Part shown: one piece after another, positions 1 to 8,441 of the stretch | Position numbering within the stretch: the first letter of the stretch is position 1 | How the letters are laid out: each line of letters opens with the position of its first letter | Origin: Chloroflexota bacterium | Lineage (GTDB): Bacteria > Chloroflexota > Anaerolineae > UBA4142 > SHND01 | NCBI GenBank assembly: GCA_004295045.1 | Contig: SHND01000010.1 | Location: forward strand, 1-64,000 | Reading direction: 5' to 3' | DNA length: 64,000 nt | The notes under the pieces: generated by a model | What the model was told of the DNA's origin: nothing | The model's database searches: none | Seen by the model: only the letters and a program-made list of their open reading frames with translations | Translations under genes and position numbers: made by a program

Positions 1-2054
1 TCTACGCCCTGCGCCTGTATTCCGTAAAAGGGCTGGTCAGGCGGCAATGCCGCCGCCAGTCCGCGCCAAAAGAGCACGCCGCCCTCTTGACCGTGAACTC
101 CAAAGAACGGGGGATTATTCCCTTCGGTTCGAATTGGAACGATCGGCGACCAAGTCAATGTCGCGGCATCTCGAAGTTGTATCCGCTCGGCGATTTGCGC
201 GATCGTCGCATGATGGATGAGAGTGGTTAGCGGTAATCTGACTCCGAGATCCTTTTCGATCCGCGCCAGCATTGTCACCGCCATCAATGAATGTCCGCCC
301 AGCTCGAAAAAATTATCATTCACACTGATGCGGTCAGCGGCAAAAAGGTCCTGCCATATTTTTGCAATCTTTTTTTCTGTTTCAGTGCGCGGCGCTACAA
401 ACCCAGCTGGAGGCGACTGAGGGCTAGTTGCATCCACTCTCAACGGCTGCAAGACAGAGTCGCCCGACAAAGATTTCGCTTTGGCGGAAGCCAAGTCAGG
501 CAGCGCCAAACGATTTATCTTGCCATTCGGTGTCAGAGGCAGAGCTTCCAAACAGACAAATGCAGAGGGCACCATATAGTCCGGCACCCGCTGCCCCATA
601 AATTGCCGCAGCGCAGAGATTTCAACTTGATGGTTTGGAGCAGGCACAATAAAAGCGACCAGAGATTTGTCATCTGCGCGCTCGCCCTGCGCAATCACCG
701 CACACGCCTGCACCGCAGAATGTTCCGCGAGTACCGCCTCCACTGCGCCCAATTCCAAGCGCTGTCCCCGAATTTTGACCTGAAAATCGCTGCGCCCGAG
801 GTATTCGATGCAGCCATCATCCCGATAACGCGCCCTATCGCCGGTGCGATATAGCCGCGCCCCGCCCTCGTCATGAAATGGATTCGGAATAAACTTTTGC
901 GCCGTCAGCTCCGGGCGATTGTGATAGCCGCGCGCCAGACAGGGACTGCTAACGTACAGCTCTCCATCAATCCCCACAGGTACGGGCTGCAAATCGGCGT
1001 CCAAAATGTACAACACTGTCCCCGGCACACTTGTACCGATGGGAATCGTTTCGATCGAGTCGTTCTGAAGCTCAGGGATCGGAAAAGTGGCTACGACGCC
1101 GGTTGTTTCCGTCTGTCCAAAAATATTTACCAAGACAGCGTGATGTTCGAGTTTGCATCGCCAGTCTCGAGGAATATCCGACAACAGCGGCTCACCAACA
1201 GATACAATCCGCCGCAAGCGATTGTCCATCAAGTGTTGACGTTCCTCCGGCGCGAGGGTCATCAAGCGCTGAAGACAAGTCCGCCAAAAGGATGGCACCA
1301 TGTCCATCAAAGAAATCTGTTGCCGCTTGATCAAGTCAAACAGCAGAATCGGATCGCGCGCTTGCTCGGAAGTCGCAAGCACTATCGTCGCGCCGTGCGC
1401 GAGCGGAACCATCAGTTGGCGAATGGAGAGTGCATAGGAAATCGAAGCGGTTTGAAGATACACATCGTCTCGCGTCACATCCAATGCCAGCGCGGCATTG
1501 CGCACAAAGTGACACAAGTTCGAATGTGTGATCATTACCCCTTTCGGCTGCCCGGTTGACCCCGAGGTGTAGATCACATACGCCAAATTCTCGGCGGATG
1601 CAATTTGTTTTGGACTGCTGTCATGCTGCCGCGCAATCTCGCGCCGGTCTTGGTCGAGGCAAACTATACGCGATGCGTGCGTGCCAAGTACGTCGAGCAA
1701 GGCGGCTTGGGTTACGACAATTTGGGCATTTGCATCATCCAGAATAAACGCCAAACGCTCGCGCGGATAAGAAGGATCGAGCGAAATAAACGCGCCGCCT
1801 GCTTTCAAGACGCCAAGAATGGCGACGACCATTTCGATTGACCGATTTACGCAAATTCCAACCGGCGCATCGGCTGTTACTCCAAGTTTTTGCAGGTGGC
1901 ACGCCAATTGATCGGCGCGACGGCACAACTCTCGATAGGTTAATCGCCCCCGTTCGTAGATGACGGCGATTGCGTCCGGTGACGCGTCAACCTGCGCGTC
2001 GAACAAGTCTTGAAAACAGAAATCTGTAAATACATCATACGCTCCACTGTTCAT
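1..2054 (-). CDS. NRPS module A-PCP-TE (3' end outside window)
   Basis: Nonribosomal peptide synthetase module, cut by the left edge; about 684 residues are visible. An adenylation domain (about 10-500) has YTSGSTG at 162-168, the YRTGD motif and the C-terminal NGKINR lysine. A carrier domain follows with NDNFFELGGHS (phosphopantetheine Ser near 588), then the start of an alpha/beta-hydrolase thioesterase (PPFFGVHG from about 645). No condensation domain precedes it. ATG 2054 has GGAG 8 nt upstream. The A4 region reads SISYALSIRQ, so the Asp that normally binds the alpha-amino group is Ala208. By family knowledge this argues against an ordinary alpha-amino acid substrate. It is the last visible gene of the glycan locus, so it may activate an acyl group used to decorate a sugar; that role is inference. 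Confidence 0.88.
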   Translation of the reverse strand, partial: MNSGAYDVFTDFCFQDLFDAQVDASPDAIAVIYERGRLTYRELCRRADQLACHLQKLGVTADAPVGICVNRSIEMVVAILGVLKAGGAFISLDPSYPRERLAFILDDANAQIVVTQAALLDVLGTHASRIVCLDQDRREIARQHDSSPKQIASAENLAYVIYTSGSTGQPKGVMITHSNLCHFVRNAALALDVTRDDVYLQTASISYALSIRQLMVPLAHGATIVLATSEQARDPILLFDLIKRQQISLMDMVPSFWRTCLQRLMTLAPEERQHLMDNRLRRIVSVGEPLLSDIPRDWRCKLEHHAVLVNIFGQTETTGVVATFPIPELQNDSIETIPIGTSVPGTVLYILDADLQPVPVGIDGELYVSSPCLARGYHNRPELTAQKFIPNPFHDEGGARLYRTGDRARYRDDGCIEYLGRSDFQVKIRGQRLELGAVEAVLAEHSAVQACAVIAQGERADDKSLVAFIVPAPNHQVEISALRQFMGQRVPDYMVPSAFVCLEALPLTPNGKINRLALPDLASAKAKSLSGDSVLQPLRVDATSPQSPPAGFVAPRTETEKKIAKIWQDLFAADRISVNDNFFELGGHSLMAVTMLARIEKDLGVRLPLTTLIHHATIAQIAERIQLRDAATLTWSPIVPIRTEGNNPPFFGVHGQEGGVLFWRGLAAALPPDQPFYGIQAQGV

Positions 2055-2108
2055 CCGCTCAACTCCGCTACCTGCAAGCCCCCCCAATTCCTGCAATGTA
2101 GTAATTTC

Positions 2109-2139
2109 AAACGAGCTTTCAAATGGCGAAAGCTCGTTT
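2109..2139 (-). terminator. 12-bp hairpin at the end of the DUF4910 gene
   Basis: A perfect 12-bp inverted repeat (AAACGAGCTTTC / GAAAGCTCGTTT, 7-nt loop) overlaps the stop codon of the upstream gene (2138-2140). It lies about 55 nt before the NRPS start. The downstream T-run on the minus strand is weak (GTTTGAAATT), so it may be a partial terminator or an mRNA-stabilising hairpin rather than a full stop. Confidence 0.5.
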
Positions 2140-3421
2140 ATGTTTCAATCAACAAACCGCAATCGGACAATGCCTTTGCCGCTTCCCGCAATGCGGAAAA
2201 TGCAATGCCGGACTTGTCTGCAATATCCAGCAGCGAGTGTTCGCCGTCCGAAAAATTCAATACCCACAACATCGCCATTTCATATTGGTTCGAGTCCTTT
2301 CTGCCACCCAAGGCGCTGTACAAACCGCGTCGTCCCAACTGCGGCTCGCCTTTCGGGTTCGTGTTCAAAAACTTTTTGTTGTGTTCCAATACATCCATCA
2401 CCGCCAGATATTTGGACAGAGAATCGGCAAGATATTCGGGCTGGACCAGATCGAGATTATCCGCCGAAGTGTGATATTCGGGATAACGTCCGTGCGGCGT
2501 GCGGGTTAAACTGCCGACGGGCAGATTGAATCCGGGTGAGCAATATTGGCGTTCGTCATAACCATACGGCGAAAATTCTTGAATCTCAAACGCTTGTCCG
2601 GAATGCTGCAAGACGTGAATGACCGCGCGATCTATCTCGGCATTCCCGCGTCGGCACTTTTTGTACGTAGATTTTCCCGGGTCGCCCACGCACGCGACGA
2701 CTAGTCCATGCTTGATATTTTGAACCTTGTCCTCGTTTCGGCTCAGCCACGTAAGCGAACCAATCGTTCCCGGAATAAACAAAAAACGATACGCGTAACG
2801 GCGCGGCGCGGCTTGCAGCGATTTCGCCAGAAAGGTTGCCAACACCATCCCCGAAAGATTGTCATTGCAGAGCGAGGGGTGACAACTATGGCACGAAATC
2901 AAAATTTCGTCGGCGGTTTCGCCGGGCAAAAAATATTCGCCGTACGTCAGATGCCCCGCTTGAAGCGTCGAATCAATGCATACCTCGTACTCGTCCTCTG
3001 CCAGACTTTCGAGCAAGCGGTGCGTTACGCAGAAACCCCAATTCTCGCGATAGTACGAGGTGCGATACGGAATCCAATTCGGTTGTTCGGGGATGGAAAA
3101 GAGATGTTGTTTGAGTTCTGCGAGCGAAATTTTTTCATGAATCGGCGTACTGTAATTGAGGACGTGCAGATTCGATTGTTTGAAATCAACAATCTTGTCA
3201 CCGGCGGAATTTTTGATGTACGCGTCGCGGATATTCCATTCGTTCGGCACAGTCCAATCCAAGACCTGCGTTCCGGTCGGCACCTCATGGATTTCAATCG
3301 GAATCTCACGCTGAAGAATTTTCAGCGATTCACGAAAGCCATCGCCGGTGATGCTGCGGCAAATCGGATACAACTCTGACATCAAATCGTACATCAGCAA
3401 GCCGGCATTATTTATGCTCAT
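2138..3421 (-). CDS. DUF4910 / M28-like aminopeptidase-domain protein
   Basis: A 427-residue protein that matches, by recognisable sequence, the DUF4910 family found in polysaccharide and natural-product loci. The core is a zinc-aminopeptidase-like fold with the motif CHSCHPSLCNDNLSG (178-191, likely metal-binding His178, His181 and Asp187). The last 80 residues look like a winged-helix domain (VLNFSDGEHSLLDIADKSGIAFSALREA). No signal peptide, so it should be cytosolic. The family's substrate is not established. Position between the deoxysugar cassette and the NRPS module suggests processing of an amide- or acyl-linked intermediate (inference). ATG 3421 begins 12 nt after the rfbC-like stop. 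Confidence 0.8.
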   Translation of the reverse strand: MSINNAGLLMYDLMSELYPICRSITGDGFRESLKILQREIPIEIHEVPTGTQVLDWTVPNEWNIRDAYIKNSAGDKIVDFKQSNLHVLNYSTPIHEKISLAELKQHLFSIPEQPNWIPYRTSYYRENWGFCVTHRLLESLAEDEYEVCIDSTLQAGHLTYGEYFLPGETADEILISCHSCHPSLCNDNLSGMVLATFLAKSLQAAPRRYAYRFLFIPGTIGSLTWLSRNEDKVQNIKHGLVVACVGDPGKSTYKKCRRGNAEIDRAVIHVLQHSGQAFEIQEFSPYGYDERQYCSPGFNLPVGSLTRTPHGRYPEYHTSADNLDLVQPEYLADSLSKYLAVMDVLEHNKKFLNTNPKGEPQLGRRGLYSALGGRKDSNQYEMAMLWVLNFSDGEHSLLDIADKSGIAFSALREAAKALSDCGLLIET

Positions 3422-3433
3422 AACACAATACAG

Positions 3434-3979
3434 TTAGATTGCAACAAGCGCGTTCTCAAAATCGGGATACGCGGCATCACGCTCCGAGATGACTTGTACG
3501 GGCGCGGGCAACTCGATAGCAAACGCGGGATCATTCCAGCGCAAACCACGCGCCGCGTCCGGCGCGTAAAACTCTGACATTTGATAAAAAACTTCGGTAT
3601 CATCTTGCAGCGTGAGAAAACCGTGCGCGAAATCTTCGGGGATGTAAAGCATATTGTGCGCGGCGGCGGAAAGCGTGATTCCAAAATGCTGCTTGAAGGT
3701 TGGAGAGGCGGGACGCAAATCAATGATGACATCAAAGACCGAGCCCTGCGTGCAGCGAACGAGTTTTGCCTCTTGATGAGGCGCGACTTGATAGTGCATT
3801 CCGCGCAGTGTCCCTGCGCGACGATTGTACGAAATGTTGCACTGCGCCAGACGCGGGTTCAGCCCGTGTTCCTCAAATTCACGCTCGCACCACGCGCGCG
3901 CAAAATATCCGCGCTCATCTTCGCGCCGCTCAATTTCAATTACGTATGCGCCGCGCAAGGGCGTTTCGAGAAACCGCAT
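3434..3979 (-). CDS. rfbC: dTDP-4-dehydrorhamnose 3,5-epimerase-like protein
   Basis: A 181-residue cupin of the RmlC family, which epimerises C3 and/or C5 of dTDP-4-keto-6-deoxyhexoses. Visible landmarks: TLRGMHYQ with catalytic His62, Lys72, EDFAHGFLTL (115-124) and Tyr132. The start MRFLETPLRGAY was chosen because its ATG (3979) overlaps the stop of the upstream methyltransferase (TGATG) and matches the usual family length; a longer frame upstream has no support. With the C-methyltransferase and SDR behind it, it is more likely a 3- or 5-epimerase for a branched deoxysugar than part of plain rhamnose synthesis, since rmlB and rmlD partners are not adjacent. Confidence 0.9.
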   Translation of the reverse strand: MRFLETPLRGAYVIEIERREDERGYFARAWCEREFEEHGLNPRLAQCNISYNRRAGTLRGMHYQVAPHQEAKLVRCTQGSVFDVIIDLRPASPTFKQHFGITLSAAAHNMLYIPEDFAHGFLTLQDDTEVFYQMSEFYAPDAARGLRWNDPAFAIELPAPVQVISERDAAYPDFENALVAI

Positions 3980-5259
3980 CAGGCAAATACCTTTGCTTCG
4001 GGAATCGGCACGACGAACTGTCCGCCCCATTCGCGAATGTAGGACATCTGCTGCATGATCTCGTCCTTGAAATTCCAAGGTAGAATCAACACGTAATCCG
4101 GACGCGTCTCGGCGATTTTGTCCGGCGCATAAATCGGAATATGCGTGCCGGGCAGAAATTTCCCTTGCTTGTACGGATTGCGGTCAACGGTGTAATCCAA
4201 GAAATCGGTGCGGATGCCGCAATAATTCAACAGCGTATTGCCTTTGCCCGGGGCGCCGTAACCCACCACCGTCTTGCCGGCGCGTCGCGCTTGGATCAAA
4301 AACTCGAGCAGCTTGCGTTTGGTTTCTTTGACGCGCTCTGCAAAATCAGCATAGTACGTCAGCTCTGTCAGCCCCGCGCGCAACTCGCGCTGCTGCAGTT
4401 CCCTCGCGCGTTCCGTCACCGGTTTCGATTCATCGTCCTCATGCCGCGCATAGATTCGCAGTGAACCACCGTGCGTCGGCAATTCTTCAACGTCAAAGAG
4501 CGCGAGCCCGTGCGCGGCAAAAATTGTTTTGGCAGCGATAAAACTGAAATAAGAAAAGTGTTCGTGATAGATCGTATCGAACTGATTTTCCGCGACCAAA
4601 CACATCAAGTGCGGAAACTCGATGGTGATGACGCCATGCGGTTTGAGCAGAATTTTGAGCCCGGCGACAAAATCATTCAAGTCCGGCACCTGCGCCAACA
4701 CATTGTTGCCCGCGATCAAATCCGCTTGCATTCCTTCGGCAACCAATTTCCGCGCGCTCTCTACGCCAAAAAATTCAACGCGTGTAGGAACGCCTTTATC
4801 AATCGCGACGCGCGCCACATTCGCCGCCGGTTCAATCCCCAAAACGGGAATTCCTTTTTCGACAAAATATTGCAAGAGATAGCCGTCGTTGCTCGCCACC
4901 TCGACCACGCGGCTGTCGTGATTCAATCCAAAACGCGCAACCATGAGGTCGGTATAACGTTTGGCATGTTCGAGCCACGATGTGGCGTAGGAAGAAAAAT
5001 ACGCATACTCGGTAAAAATATGTTCCGCGCTGACATACTGTTCCAATTGCACCAGAAAGCACTGGTCACAAACAAAGACGTGCAGCGGATAAAAGGGTTC
5101 CATCTGATTGAGCTGTTCGGCAGCGAGATAGCTCTCGCACAGCGGCGACATGCCCAAATCAACAAACGTGTATTGCAGCGGCGCGCCGCAAAAACGACAG
5201 CGCCCGTGTTCTACCGGGATAGCAAGTTGCGTGGGTGCCATTTCAGTTTCAACAATCAT
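3979..5259 (-). CDS. NDP-sugar C-methyltransferase (TylC3/NovU type)
   Basis: A 426-residue SAM-dependent sugar C-methyltransferase. The N-terminal zinc-binding domain has CRFC (21-24) and CDQC (64-67). The methyltransferase core has VVEVASNDGYLLQYF, followed by the C-terminal Methyltransf_14-type domain (VVGYGAPGKGNTLLNYCGI). Members add a methyl group to C3 or C5 of 4-keto-6-deoxysugars, giving branched sugars such as mycarose or noviose. It is translationally coupled to the rfbC-like gene and lies just downstream of an SDR, a typical branched-deoxysugar trio. The exact carbon methylated cannot be read from the sequence. Confidence 0.88.
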   Translation of the reverse strand: MIVETEMAPTQLAIPVEHGRCRFCGAPLQYTFVDLGMSPLCESYLAAEQLNQMEPFYPLHVFVCDQCFLVQLEQYVSAEHIFTEYAYFSSYATSWLEHAKRYTDLMVARFGLNHDSRVVEVASNDGYLLQYFVEKGIPVLGIEPAANVARVAIDKGVPTRVEFFGVESARKLVAEGMQADLIAGNNVLAQVPDLNDFVAGLKILLKPHGVITIEFPHLMCLVAENQFDTIYHEHFSYFSFIAAKTIFAAHGLALFDVEELPTHGGSLRIYARHEDDESKPVTERARELQQRELRAGLTELTYYADFAERVKETKRKLLEFLIQARRAGKTVVGYGAPGKGNTLLNYCGIRTDFLDYTVDRNPYKQGKFLPGTHIPIYAPDKIAETRPDYVLILPWNFKDEIMQQMSYIREWGGQFVVPIPEAKVFA

Positions 5260-5289
5260 GATTTATCCTCAATGAAAAAGTTGGTTGTC

Positions 5290-6327
5290 TCAAGCCGGAA
5301 CTCGTTCTGTCCAGCGTAACGTCGAGTCCAATTCGCCGCTGCTCAACAATTGTTTGATGTGGTCAATGCGTTTATATTTCGGTCCTTCAAACTCGTCCAA
5401 CTTGACGCCGTATTTTTGGTACGCGGCGTACAATTCTTGCGCGCCGCGCCGCGCATTCCAGTCGGGTTGGAATTCCGGGACCAAGCGCGCAATTTTTCCA
5501 AAGTTCACGCGATAGCTGCGTTTGTCCGGCTCGGCATCAGAAGCATATTCGACGCGACAGCCCGGCACCGTCTCGCGAACGATTTCTGCCAATTCGCGAA
5601 TGCGATAGTTCTCCGCATCAATCCCGACATTGAACGCTTGATTGTGAACCACCTCGCGCGGCGCGTCGAGCATCGCAATAAACGCGCGTGCAATGTCTTG
5701 CACGTGAATGATCGGACGCCACGGACTGCCGTCACTCTTGAGATAAACGAGTCCGGTGGTGCAAGCCCATGCGACCAAATTGTTCAACACAATATCAAAG
5801 CGATGACGCGGCGAAACGCCGTACGCGGTTGCGTTCCGCAGATACGTCGGGCTAAAGTTTTCGTCCGCAAGCGTTGCAACTTCGCTCTCGACCAAGACTT
5901 TGGAATGCCCGTACGGCGTCACGGGATTAAATTCCGCTTCTTCGGTCAAAATATCATCGCCTGCCGCGCCGTAGGTGCTGCAAGAGGAGGAAAAGAGAAA
6001 ACGCGGCACCCCAACCTGTTTTGCCAAGCGGGCGAGCTGCACCGACGCCTTGTAATTGATCTCGTACGTCAAGTTTGGATTCAGGTTGCCGAGCGGATCA
6101 TTAGAGAGCGCCGCCAAGTGCATCACCGCGTCAAAACCTTCCACATCGGCGGCTTGAACGTCACGCAAATCTTTGCGAATCGAATCAATTTCAGGCAAAT
6201 CATCGCCAAACGTACAGCGTTGATACAGATCCGAATCTAAACCTACAACCTCATGCCCATTTGCAATTAGCATGGGGACCAAAACCGTGCCGATATAACC
6301 TTTATGACCGGTAACGAGGATTCTCAC
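5290..6327 (-). CDS. SDR-family NDP-sugar epimerase/dehydratase
   Basis: A 345-residue extended short-chain dehydrogenase/reductase. It shows the NAD(P) fingerprint GHKGYIG (7-13), active-site serines SSS (113-115) and YGHSK (Tyr139/Lys143). The GTG start at 6327 has AAGGA about 7 nt upstream and overlaps the end of the pyruvyltransferase gene. Such proteins act as epimerases, dehydratases or 4-ketoreductases on nucleotide sugars. Here it probably finishes the branched deoxysugar made with the C-methyltransferase and rfbC-like epimerase (inference). Confidence 0.85.
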   Translation of the reverse strand: MRILVTGHKGYIGTVLVPMLIANGHEVVGLDSDLYQRCTFGDDLPEIDSIRKDLRDVQAADVEGFDAVMHLAALSNDPLGNLNPNLTYEINYKASVQLARLAKQVGVPRFLFSSSCSTYGAAGDDILTEEAEFNPVTPYGHSKVLVESEVATLADENFSPTYLRNATAYGVSPRHRFDIVLNNLVAWACTTGLVYLKSDGSPWRPIIHVQDIARAFIAMLDAPREVVHNQAFNVGIDAENYRIRELAEIVRETVPGCRVEYASDAEPDKRSYRVNFGKIARLVPEFQPDWNARRGAQELYAAYQKYGVKLDEFEGPKYKRIDHIKQLLSSGELDSTLRWTERVPA

Positions 6328-7559
6328 TTGAAATTCCTTTCGTCCAAGAAAATTTTCTGATATTGTTCATCCAGCAAACGACGGTAATTCTCGAGTTGCG
6401 CGTGAATTTTCGAGATCGTTTGATCTCCCGCATCCTCGTATTCCTGAAACTGCTGAATTAGTGATTCGACGGTGAACTGCTCGATATGTTGACAATACTT
6501 GTCCAATCCCATTTCCCGCATCAATGCCACATTCTTTTCGTGGTAACCAATCGAAATCACCGGGCGTTCCAACATCAGCGCGGACAATACGTTGTGAAAA
6601 CGACTGGCGACAAGAATATCGGTTTGCGCCAGTTGGTCAAAGAGTTCGCCGACCGTTGAGCACTCTTGCGCAATCAATCGCCCTTGCCATGCATCGTTCT
6701 TGCTACCGCGCACGTACTCGACAATCTCATCGAATGGGCGGCGATCCGTATCATCGCCGACGATGAGTCTCACCGTCTTGCCGTGATCCAGCAGCCAGGC
6801 GACAAACTGTTTGATCTTGCCAATGTATTCTTGATAAATATGTTCGCCGATAGAAGGATCGTGTCTCCAGCCATAATAGTTGAGCAGTCCGAGACCGACC
6901 GTATTCGCAGGAGTTGCGGGTTTGGGTATTGAACCACAGAAATAGCCCTGCAAGCTGAAAACGAGATCAGGATACAGCTGATCCCCGGTTGTATCAAAGC
7001 CGACGCTCCGCAGATAATCGAGCGCGAACGTTTCGCGATAGGAGCGATAATCCGCCAGTCGCAGCGCGCGCAACATCAGTATCCGACTGAGTGGATCAAC
7101 AATCGGTCCCGCGCCGACGCTCAAAAAGATTACCTTTGCGCCTCCCAGTTTGGCGCACTTGCACCATTTATAAAGATCGTATGGCGCGTTCCATGCGCGT
7201 TGCACACCCATGTCATCCACCGCGCCCGTACCAACCACGATAAATTGTTCCGCGCCTCGAAACCACGCCGGGCGGTCGAGCCAAAATTGAATTTCATCAA
7301 CGACCCGTTTAGAGAGCCGTTTGACTCGGGCGACGCTGCGGTTGGCAGATTTGATCTCGTTTTTTGATTCGGAAATATCAAAGGGCAGTGTAGGAATATG
7401 AAAACGCTCGGCAATTACCTTAGGTCCATTACAGACGCAAATGATCTCTGCATCAGGGAGGTATTTGGGGATGTTTTGGATAGCGGCTTCGAGGGTGCTG
7501 TCATTTCCGATATTGCCCGAACCGAAATGTCCAAAAAGTACGATGCGCTGTTTTTCCAT
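6324..7559 (-). CDS. polysaccharide pyruvyl transferase family protein
   Basis: A 411-residue WcaK/CsaB-type protein. The family transfers a pyruvyl ketal from PEP to glycan sugars. It has the N-terminal GHFGSGNIGNDST loop and the C-terminal SRFHNVLSALMLERPVISIGYHEKN motif with the family histidine. No membrane segment, so it likely acts in the cytosol on lipid-linked glycan. It overlaps the next gene by 4 bp (ATGA type). One of three members of this family in the locus. Confidence 0.85.
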   Translation of the reverse strand: MEKQRIVLFGHFGSGNIGNDSTLEAAIQNIPKYLPDAEIICVCNGPKVIAERFHIPTLPFDISESKNEIKSANRSVARVKRLSKRVVDEIQFWLDRPAWFRGAEQFIVVGTGAVDDMGVQRAWNAPYDLYKWCKCAKLGGAKVIFLSVGAGPIVDPLSRILMLRALRLADYRSYRETFALDYLRSVGFDTTGDQLYPDLVFSLQGYFCGSIPKPATPANTVGLGLLNYYGWRHDPSIGEHIYQEYIGKIKQFVAWLLDHGKTVRLIVGDDTDRRPFDEIVEYVRGSKNDAWQGRLIAQECSTVGELFDQLAQTDILVASRFHNVLSALMLERPVISIGYHEKNVALMREMGLDKYCQHIEQFTVESLIQQFQEYEDAGDQTISKIHAQLENYRRLLDEQYQKIFLDERNFK

Positions 7560-7562
7560 TCG

Positions 7563-8441
7563 TTAGTTGTGGCGCAGCAAACGCCGAGTGCGTTTGACCG
7601 ATTTGTCAAGCATAACGCGCTGCAGTTGCACATAGCAGCGAAGACGTTCGGCGCGCGAAGGGACCAGTCGCGGCACAGACAAAAAATAGTTGCGGTAGAC
7701 GCTGACCGCGGAAAAGCGGTCATCCCAATTCGTGCCCGGATCCAGAAACAAAAGCTCTTCCAATGATCTGCCCGAATTCATCGCCGCCCCCAATGCATTG
7801 GGATAGAGCCGATGATAAAACAAGTACTCGGGAAGCTCCTGCATTTTGCCCAAGAGACACAATTCAAAGAGTGTATTCTTGTCGCAGCCGTAGTATCCCG
7901 CATAGACGCGCGTTGCGCGTAACGCGTTCGAGCGCATCACACCATAGAGTTGAATGCAAAGATAATCGGTTGTAAGGACACGATACAATCGTTCATGCGG
8001 ACTCGGCGAAGTGGTGTCCACTTCCACCTCAAAATTGCCCACGAAATTTCCGTTCTCATCAATCACCTTGGTCTTGGAGTAACAGACCACCACAGACGGA
8101 TCACCCGCAAGCACCTCAAGACATTTGCGCATGTATTCGGGATCGTATGAATCATCGTGCGCGACCGGCGCAAAATATTCGCTCGCGGATAAATCAAAGA
8201 CGCGATACCAATTCTGCGTCGCGCCGATATTTTTTTCATTGCGATGATAACAAATGCGCGGCTCTTGAGCCGCGTACGAACGGCAGATTTCTTGTGTCCG
8301 ATCGGTTGAAGCGTTATCTGAAATGATTAGATTGAAATCCGAATAGGTTTGTCCCAAAACAGAGTCAAGCAGCGCTTCAAGATATTTCTCGCCATTGAAC
8401 ACAGGCAAACCGATGCTTAGCGGAGGCGTGGGAAGATTCAT
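7563..8441 (-). CDS. family 2 glycosyltransferase
   Basis: A 292-residue GT-A enzyme: SIGLPVFNGEKYLEALLDS at the N-terminus, SDNASTDRTQ for nucleotide binding, and AHDD (about 93-96) at the DxD position. The C-terminal part (about 200-292) is basic and helical, suggesting loose membrane association. It is a close paralogue of the GT2 at 9583-10503 (same NGE-YL and SDNASTDRTQ-IC blocks). The donor and acceptor sugars cannot be assigned. It overlaps the upstream gene by 4 bp. Confidence 0.9.
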   Translation of the reverse strand: MNLPTPPLSIGLPVFNGEKYLEALLDSVLGQTYSDFNLIISDNASTDRTQEICRSYAAQEPRICYHRNEKNIGATQNWYRVFDLSASEYFAPVAHDDSYDPEYMRKCLEVLAGDPSVVVCYSKTKVIDENGNFVGNFEVEVDTTSPSPHERLYRVLTTDYLCIQLYGVMRSNALRATRVYAGYYGCDKNTLFELCLLGKMQELPEYLFYHRLYPNALGAAMNSGRSLEELLFLDPGTNWDDRFSAVSVYRNYFLSVPRLVPSRAERLRCYVQLQRVMLDKSVKRTRRLLRHN

